Below, in pieces: positions 8,818 through 12,812 of a DNA stretch of 12,812 nt. The translations under genes were made by a program, and so were the position numbers. The notes below the pieces were generated by a model. That model saw only the letters and a program-made list of their open reading frames with translations, was not told the DNA's origin and did not search any database. The number at the start of each line of letters is the position of its first letter. Positions within the stretch are counted from its first letter, which is position 1. The DNA is from CAZEDU01 sp964511185 (lineage in GTDB: Bacteria > Myxococcota > Myxococcia > Myxococcales > Myxococcaceae). The stretch is from contig CAZEDU010000138.1 of NCBI GenBank assembly GCA_964511185.1, positions 1 through 12,812 of the forward strand, in the 5' to 3' direction.

Positions 8818-9648
8818 ATGTCCGGCACGTTCACGCACTGGGCGGTCGCGGCGCTGGCGCGGGTCGTGCCCGAGGCGCTCACCGCGCAGGTCATCGTCCG
8901 ACCCCTTCGCCACACCTTCGGATTGAAGGCGGCGCTGCCGCATCGGCCCGTCTCGTTCCGTTCCGACGACGGGCTCACGCTCCGCGGCTGGCTCTTCCCC
9001 CGCGCCGCCGCGAGCGCGCCGCGCGGGCTCTTGGTCTACCTCCACGGGCACAGCGACAACCGGCAGCTGTCGATTCACGCGGCGAGGCGCTTCACGCCGT
9101 TGGGCTTCGACGTCCTGGCGTACGACAGCCGCGCGCACGGCCAGTCAGAGGGGCGCTACTGCACGTTCGGGCTGCGCGAGCGGGTGGATCTGCTCCGGGC
9201 GCTGGACGCGGTGGGCGCCTCGAGCGCGGGCGTGATCGGCTCGTCGCTGGGAGGCGCGGTCGCGCTGCAGGCGGCCGCCGCGGACGAGCGCATTCGCTGG
9301 GTGGTGGCGCACGCGCCGTTCTGCGACCTCGCGACCGCGATCGCCGATCGGGCGGCGCTGGTCCGCCGCGAGCTGCTCGAGCGGCTCAAGCGCGAGGCCG
9401 AGCGGCAAGCGGGCCTCTGCATCGCGGAGATCTCGACCCTCGAAGCCGCCGGCCGCGTGCAGGTCCCGGTGCTGCTCGTTCACGGCCGGCACGACCGCGA
9501 GACGCCGCCCGCCCACTCGGCGCGAATCCACGACGTGCTCCGGGGGCCCAGGCAGCTGAAGTGGTTCGAGGCCGCGCACGCGGACGTGATGCGGCGGCCC
9601 GAGGTTTGGGCGACGATCGAGCGGTGGGTCCTGGCGCTACTGGCCTGA
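8818..9648 (+). CDS. Alpha/beta hydrolase (BEM46/serine aminopeptidase-like)
   Basis: From the ATG at 8818 the protein has 276 residues. It shows the alpha/beta hydrolase landmarks in order: oxyanion loop LHGHSDN (75-81), DSRAHGQSEG (103-112), the nucleophile elbow GSSLGG with S143, the acid D226 in HGRHDRETPP, and the base H254 in AAHAD. Substrates of this broad group include acyl esters and peptides; none can be named here. A mildly hydrophobic N-terminal helix (about 5-30) may associate with membranes. An in-frame ATG at 8794 and TTG at 8791 are possible but have no ribosome site; GGGG just before 8818 is weak too. It is divergent from the LysR gene, its probable regulator. Its 3' end overlaps the convergent secreted-protein gene by 12 bp. 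Confidence 0.9.
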   Translation: MSGTFTHWAVAALARVVPEALTAQVIVRPLRHTFGLKAALPHRPVSFRSDDGLTLRGWLFPRAAASAPRGLLVYLHGHSDNRQLSIHAARRFTPLGFDVLAYDSRAHGQSEGRYCTFGLRERVDLLRALDAVGASSAGVIGSSLGGAVALQAAAADERIRWVVAHAPFCDLATAIADRAALVRRELLERLKREAERQAGLCIAEISTLEAAGRVQVPVLLVHGRHDRETPPAHSARIHDVLRGPRQLKWFEAAHADVMRRPEVWATIERWVLALLA

Positions 9649-10062
9649 CGACTCCAGCTCCACCGGGTTTTTCTCGTCGAACCCGCGCTGAATCTCGACC
9701 TCATCCGTCTTCTTGGGCGCGCTCTTCTCGTCCCGCTCCTTCTGCTCGAGCGCCTCCTCCGCGGCTTGCGTCGCGGCGCGCTCCCGCCGCGACTGCTTGG
9801 CCCCGTAGCGCGCGTAGTCCTTGGCGCTGACCCCGTACTTGTCGAGCACCGCTTGTTGCGCCGCGGCCTCTTCTTGAATCACCTGCCGGCGCTCATCCTT
9901 CGACATCTCCGAAGGCTTCTTGTTGCCGTGCGCCTGGCTGACCTTCTCCAGCGCCCTCTTCTGCTCGAGCTGAATCTTCGCGGCGAGCTCCGGGGTGAGC
10001 TCGGCGGCGAAGGCGGCGGACGAGACGAACAGCGACAGGCAGAGCCATCGACGCATCGGCAT
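9637..10062 (-). CDS. Secreted charged helical protein, unknown function
   Basis: The 141-residue product begins with a signal peptide (MPMRRWLCLSLFVSSAAFAA, likely cut after AFA or FAA). The mature part is very hydrophilic and predicted mostly helical, rich in Glu, Lys, Gln and Ala. It includes LAAKIQLEQKRALEKV and an E/R/K/Q-rich stretch that could form a coiled coil. No family is recognised. The ATG at 10062 overlaps the stop of the upstream lipoprotein gene as TGATG, which suggests translational coupling. A second in-frame ATG at 10056 lies at better spacing from GAGGG and is equally possible. It is the last gene of a three-gene minus-strand cluster of envelope proteins and its end overlaps the convergent hydrolase gene by 12 bp. 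Confidence 0.72.
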   Translation of the reverse strand: MPMRRWLCLSLFVSSAAFAAELTPELAAKIQLEQKRALEKVSQAHGNKKPSEMSKDERRQVIQEEAAAQQAVLDKYGVSAKDYARYGAKQSRRERAATQAAEEALEQKERDEKSAPKKTDEVEIQRGFDEKNPVELESSGQ

Positions 10063-10385
10063 CACCCTCGGCAGGAAGCGCAGCGATCGTTGAAGTTGGC
10101 GCAGTCCTCTTGCGACGCGACGCAGCGCTCCTGTACGTCGCCGCGATCGAGCTTGCGCTTGGCGATGTCGCAGGTGTTGCGCGAGAGATCGCAAACCTCG
10201 CGGGCGAGGCTGCACCACTCGTCGCACTTGGGAGGGTGGGCTTGCACGCGCGCGCGGAGCTCTTCGAGCTTGGCGCTGTAGCGGTCGAGGCGTTCGTCGT
10301 CGCTGCCCGTGTCTTGGGCGGGCACGTTCTTGGAGCAGCCGGCGAGGAGCAGCGCGGCCGCGAACACAGCGAGGGTCCGTTTCAT
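10062..10385 (-). CDS. Cysteine-rich lipoprotein with heptad-spaced cysteines
   Basis: The 107-residue protein opens with a lipoprotein signal peptide (MKRTLAVFAAALLLAGC, C17 lipidated). A charged helix (about 28-50) precedes a C-terminal domain with eight cysteines: C54, C58, C65, C72, C88, C95, C102 and C105. Two runs are spaced exactly seven residues apart (58-65-72 and 88-95-102) and are joined by a charged turn (KRKLDRGD). This fits an antiparallel helical hairpin with cysteines facing each other, either as stacked disulfides or as a metal or redox site; that is inference. No known family is recognised. It starts 49 bp after the sigma4-like gene and its stop overlaps the next start (TGATG). 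The start is set by the signal peptide; the ribosome site is weak. Confidence 0.78.
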   Translation of the reverse strand: MKRTLAVFAAALLLAGCSKNVPAQDTGSDDERLDRYSAKLEELRARVQAHPPKCDEWCSLAREVCDLSRNTCDIAKRKLDRGDVQERCVASQEDCANFNDRCASCRG

Positions 10386-10434
10386 GCCACCGGAAACGAC
10401 CACACTTTCCAGGCTTTGGCGAGCGCCGCAGGCG

Positions 10435-10923
10435 TCAGCGCATCGGCCGTTTCCAGTAGAAGTACGCCGCCATCGCCAGGATCGCGACGATGGCCAGCCG
10501 CCGGAGCCACTCTTCGCGTCTGCGGGCCGGGGTGCTCGCCCGAACGCGTTCGGCTTCGATGAGGGCGGCGTGCAGCGCCGGGCCGTGCTCCAGCAGAAAC
10601 GAGACGTCGGCCTTCCAAGGCGCCTCGCCCGGGGGCGCCGCTTGGGCCTCGACGCACCGCCGGAGCGCGTCCGCCTCTTTGGATTCCTGCTCGAACGGCC
10701 GCGCCCGCTCGTCACCGACGCTGAGCGCGCGAACGGCGTTGAGCAGCATCACGTCGAACGCGTCCGGAGAGACGCCGAAGAACCGCGCGCAGGTCGACCG
10801 CGGGGTGCCGCGCAGCAGCCTGCGGGCGATGACGTGAAGCGCGCGCGGTGGGAGTGACTCCAGCCGGGTCCTCATCGCGCTCAGCGCGCCGTCCATGGCC
10901 TGCCTGCCCACGCGTCGACTCAT
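10435..10923 (-). CDS. Membrane-anchored protein with sigma region 4-like helix-turn-helix
   Basis: The 162-residue product has an N-terminal part (about 22-68) that resembles sigma-70 region 4: LESLPPRALHVIARRLLRGT, then an ARFFGVSPDAFDV helix-turn-helix and a helix ending in NAVRAL. The usual counterpart is LPxRxRxVLxLRxLxG...AExLGxS...LxRAxxxL. There is no sigma region 2. A charged helical middle follows, and a single membrane helix at about 140-156 (LRRLAIVAILAMAAYFYW) near the C terminus leaves the helix-turn-helix on the cytoplasmic side. It could be a membrane-tethered regulator or a degenerate sigma derivative. Starts at M10 (10896) or M17 (10875) are possible; no good ribosome site separates them. 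It is first in the minus cluster and divergent from the SpoIID-like gene. Confidence 0.65.
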   Translation of the reverse strand: MSRRVGRQAMDGALSAMRTRLESLPPRALHVIARRLLRGTPRSTCARFFGVSPDAFDVMLLNAVRALSVGDERARPFEQESKEADALRRCVEAQAAPPGEAPWKADVSFLLEHGPALHAALIEAERVRASTPARRREEWLRRLAIVAILAMAAYFYWKRPMR

Positions 10924-10981
10924 AGCACGGCCATTTTCTTGGGCCCGCATGGCGCTCTTCGTACACTTCTTTGGTCCAGCC

Positions 10982-12088
10982 ATGTTGCGACTTGTCGCGC
11001 TCCTCTCCGTCACGCTGCCGCTCGCCGCCCACGCGATCGAGACGGTGCGCATCTCGATGGGCGAGGTGGGCCAATCGCTCGACGTCGCCGCGTCGACGTT
11101 GCACTGGGGCGCGGACGAGGACGAGGCCCTCTATCGGCGCCTGCCCGTCGGCCGCGCCGAGGTTCGCCGCGATGGAAGCCGCCTGAGGCTGAACGGGAAC
11201 CTGGTCGCGCAAGAGGCGATTCGCTTCCGGGCCGGCGAAGGCGCGGCCGATGCGGGCATTCCGGGCGTCGCCCCCCTCGAAGCCGCAGGCCACCGGGTCC
11301 GAGGCGACCTGGTGGTGCGGCTTCAGCGCGGCAAGCTGCAGCTCATCAACGTCATTCCGCTCGAGGACTACCTGGTCGGCGTCTTGGGCAGCGAGATGCC
11401 GCGGTCGTTCCCGCTCGAGGCGCTCAAGGCCCAGGCGGTGGCCGCGCGCACGTATGCGCTGCACAAGAAGCTCTCCGCGCTCGACGAGCCGTACCACTTG
11501 GGCAGCGGGGTGTTGAGCCAGGTGTACGGCGGGCTCAAGGCGGAGGATCCGCGCACGCGCGAGGCGGTCGAGTCCACGCGCGGCCTGGTGCTCACCTATG
11601 AGCTGGCGCCCATCGAAGCGTACTTCCACGCGTCCTGCGGCGGCCGCACCGAGTCGGGGCTCGATGCGCTGCAGCGCGACCTGCCGTACTTGAAGCCCGT
11701 CTCGTGCGGCTGCGGGAAGCTGTCGAACACGCGGTGGGCGGTGACGCTGCCCGAGTCGGAGCTGTACGCCGCGCTCGGGTCGGGCCAGGGCGCGGAGCTG
11801 CGCATCGTCGCCCGCTCGTCGACGGGCCGCGCGCGGCGGCTGCAGCTGGGCCCCTCTCGCGTGGTCGACGCCGTCTCGTTCCGGGAGCGGATGGGCTACA
11901 CGCGGGTCAAGAGCCTGTCGTTTCAGATCGAGTCGTCGCGGCACGCCGTCAAGCTCACGGGGCGCGGCTACGGGCATGGCGCCGGCCTGTGCCAGTGGGG
12001 CGCCAAGGTGTACGCGGAGGAGGGCTGGGACTTCGAGCAGATCCTCTTCCACTACTACCCCGGCACCGAGCTGCAGACGCTCTACTGA
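10982..12088 (+). CDS. Secreted SpoIID/LytB-domain protein (putative peptidoglycan lytic transglycosylase)
   Basis: The ATG at 10982 gives 368 residues starting directly with a signal peptide (MLRLVALLSVTLPLAAHA). The SpoIID/LytB domain shows INVIPLEDYLVGVLGSEMP (122-140) with E138 at the position of the catalytic glutamate of SpoIID. It continues with ALKAQAVAARTYAL (147-160), YFHASCGG (214-221) and the late GRGYGHGAGLCQWGA (327-341). SpoIID cleaves glycan strands at denuded muropeptides during Bacillus engulfment; Gram-negative members probably trim peptidoglycan in the periplasm. H216, C219, C242 and C244 could form a metal site like that described for a clostridial homolog (inference). 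The frame is open back to 10895, and an ATG at 10949 would place extra residues before the signal peptide. It is divergent from the sigma4-like gene across 58 bp. Confidence 0.9.
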   Translation: MLRLVALLSVTLPLAAHAIETVRISMGEVGQSLDVAASTLHWGADEDEALYRRLPVGRAEVRRDGSRLRLNGNLVAQEAIRFRAGEGAADAGIPGVAPLEAAGHRVRGDLVVRLQRGKLQLINVIPLEDYLVGVLGSEMPRSFPLEALKAQAVAARTYALHKKLSALDEPYHLGSGVLSQVYGGLKAEDPRTREAVESTRGLVLTYELAPIEAYFHASCGGRTESGLDALQRDLPYLKPVSCGCGKLSNTRWAVTLPESELYAALGSGQGAELRIVARSSTGRARRLQLGPSRVVDAVSFRERMGYTRVKSLSFQIESSRHAVKLTGRGYGHGAGLCQWGAKVYAEEGWDFEQILFHYYPGTELQTLY

Positions 12089-12118
12089 GCCGGCGTTTCC
12101 AGGTAGATTGGGCGCGTC

Positions 12119-12534
12119 GTGCCCGTCCTTCCCCTCGCAGCCCGCCGTTCGCTCACCCCCTTGGAGCCGGATCTTCCGCGCGTCGTCTGGGTGCGCGGCG
12201 CCGGCGCCCGCCAGCGCATGGAGATCTCGCTCGAGCCGTCCGTGGTCGCGGCGGCGAAGCGGCGGGGCTGGAAGGTGGACTGGAAACGGCTCGAGCTCGT
12301 CGACCGCCAAGGCCGCGCCCGCAGCCTCTTGAACCACGACGGGTACCGCGCGGCCTTCGCGGACTCGCCGCGCGTCCGCGGCTTCTTCCCCGGGGCGCCC
12401 GGCGCGCTTCAGGTGCCCGAGCGCGTGCGGGTCGGCTTCGACGCCAAGCGCGGCCAGCTCCGCTTCCGCGCGGAAGGGCAGCGCCGCACGGTCTTCGACG
12501 ACGCGACACGCCAGGCCCTCCGCGCGGTGCACCG
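12119..12534 (+). CDS. Unrecognised protein, N-terminal part (interrupted by assembly gap)
   Basis: An open frame runs from GTG 12119, the first start after an in-frame TAG at 12104, to the gap, covering 138 codons. Codon use has the same high-GC third positions as its neighbours, and the translation looks like a real protein. It has no obvious signal peptide. Visible stretches are VVWVRGAGARQRMEISLEP, a basic RRGWKVDWKRLELVDRQGR and GFDAKRGQLRFRAEGQRR, which suggests a beta-rich domain. I recognise no family. ATG 12218 is an alternative, shorter start. It lies 30 bp after the SpoIID-like gene in the same direction and may share its transcript. The C-terminal part probably continues beyond the gap. 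Confidence 0.6.
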
Positions 12535-12544
12535 NNNNNNNNNN
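12535..12544. other. Assembly gap (10 Ns)
   Basis: Ten consecutive Ns. The coding frame on the left (codon boundary at 12533) and the best frame on the right (boundary at 12547) do not agree across ten bases, so the true missing length is probably not 10. A continuous gene would need a gap of 2 modulo 3. Confidence 0.97.
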
Positions 12545-12812
12545 TGGCCTCGGTGGTCACGCGGCCGCTCGCGGCGAAGTGGCGCCGCATTCACCGCACC
12601 TACGCGGCGCTGCAGGCGCGCGCGGCGAAGCTCGAGCCCGGGAGCGCCGCCCACGGCCGCCATCAGAAGGGGCTCGAGGCGCTGCAGCGCGCCCGCGCTT
12701 CGGGCTCGCGCAGCATCACGGCCGCGCGGCGCGACGACGCTCGGCCGATGGCTCAGTTCCTCGCCATGGAGCAGTACGTCGGCGGGCTGGTCGACCAGGG
12801 CGCGCCGACGAC
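12545..12812 (+). CDS. Unrecognised protein, C-terminal part (partial, open at right edge)
   Basis: Right of the gap the frame starting at 12547 is open to the window end (88 codons) and has the codon use of the neighbouring genes. The translation is Ala/Arg-rich and helical, with KWRRIHRTYAALQARAAKLE, GLEALQRARA and AQFLAMEQYVGGLVDQGAPT. Most likely it continues the gene that starts at 12119, since both parts are plus-strand and coding up to the gap. Two other forward frames also lack stops for part of this stretch but give arginine/proline-rich translations typical of shadow frames. No family is recognised. Confidence 0.5.

Noticed and set aside
10712..12532. 606-codon minus-strand open frame opposite the SpoIID-like gene
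   Set aside because: Shadow frame: signal peptide and SpoIID motifs lie on the plus strand.

Overview
The window is uniformly GC-rich and densely coded. It most resembles a chromosome fragment of a Myxococcota (former deltaproteobacterial) genome, probably a draft or metagenome assembly because of a 10-N scaffold gap at 12535-12544. The taxonomic guess rests on the first gene, a Ser/Thr kinase with the HRDVSPQN catalytic loop and C-terminal PEGA domains typical of myxobacteria, and on GerW/YtfJ-like and SpoIID-like proteins in an otherwise Gram-negative setting. No rRNA, tRNA, CRISPR array, transposase or integrase is visible.

Left part (1-4452, plus strand): the 3' end of the receptor-type kinase; a divergent lysine 2,3-aminomutase-like radical SAM enzyme (KamA1) whose PLP-lysine loop is altered; and a small GerW/YtfJ-family protein with a C-terminal membrane anchor. 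Facing these on the minus strand is a likely two-gene operon, an EamA/DMT-type transporter followed by a tandem-CBS protein (5908 down to 4447).

Middle part (6012-7872): a Tll0287-like (DUF3365) haem lipoprotein sits 44 bp upstream of a second aminomutase, KamA2, which keeps every hallmark of a true lysine 2,3-aminomutase. The divergent promoter region between transporter and haem protein carries a GCGCT motif at 14-15-bp spacing. Downstream of KamA2 lies a near-perfect 15-bp-stem hairpin of REP type that touches the stop codon of the next gene.

Right part (7873-12812): a LysR regulator (minus) diverges from an alpha/beta hydrolase (plus), with a 7-bp dyad fitting the LysR T-N11-A rule between them. 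Then comes a compact minus-strand cluster of three small envelope proteins: a sigma region 4-like protein tethered by a C-terminal membrane helix, a lipoprotein with two runs of cysteines at exact seven-residue spacing, and a helical secreted protein. It diverges from a secreted SpoIID/LytB-domain protein. The window ends in an unrecognised gene broken by the gap.

The two most notable points are (i) two distinct KamA paralogs within about 5 kb, around a putative small-molecule transporter, a CBS protein and a haem lipoprotein, which could be a beta-lysine-related neighbourhood (inference), and (ii) the sigma4-membrane / Cys-heptad lipoprotein / secreted helix cluster, which I do not recognise as a described system.
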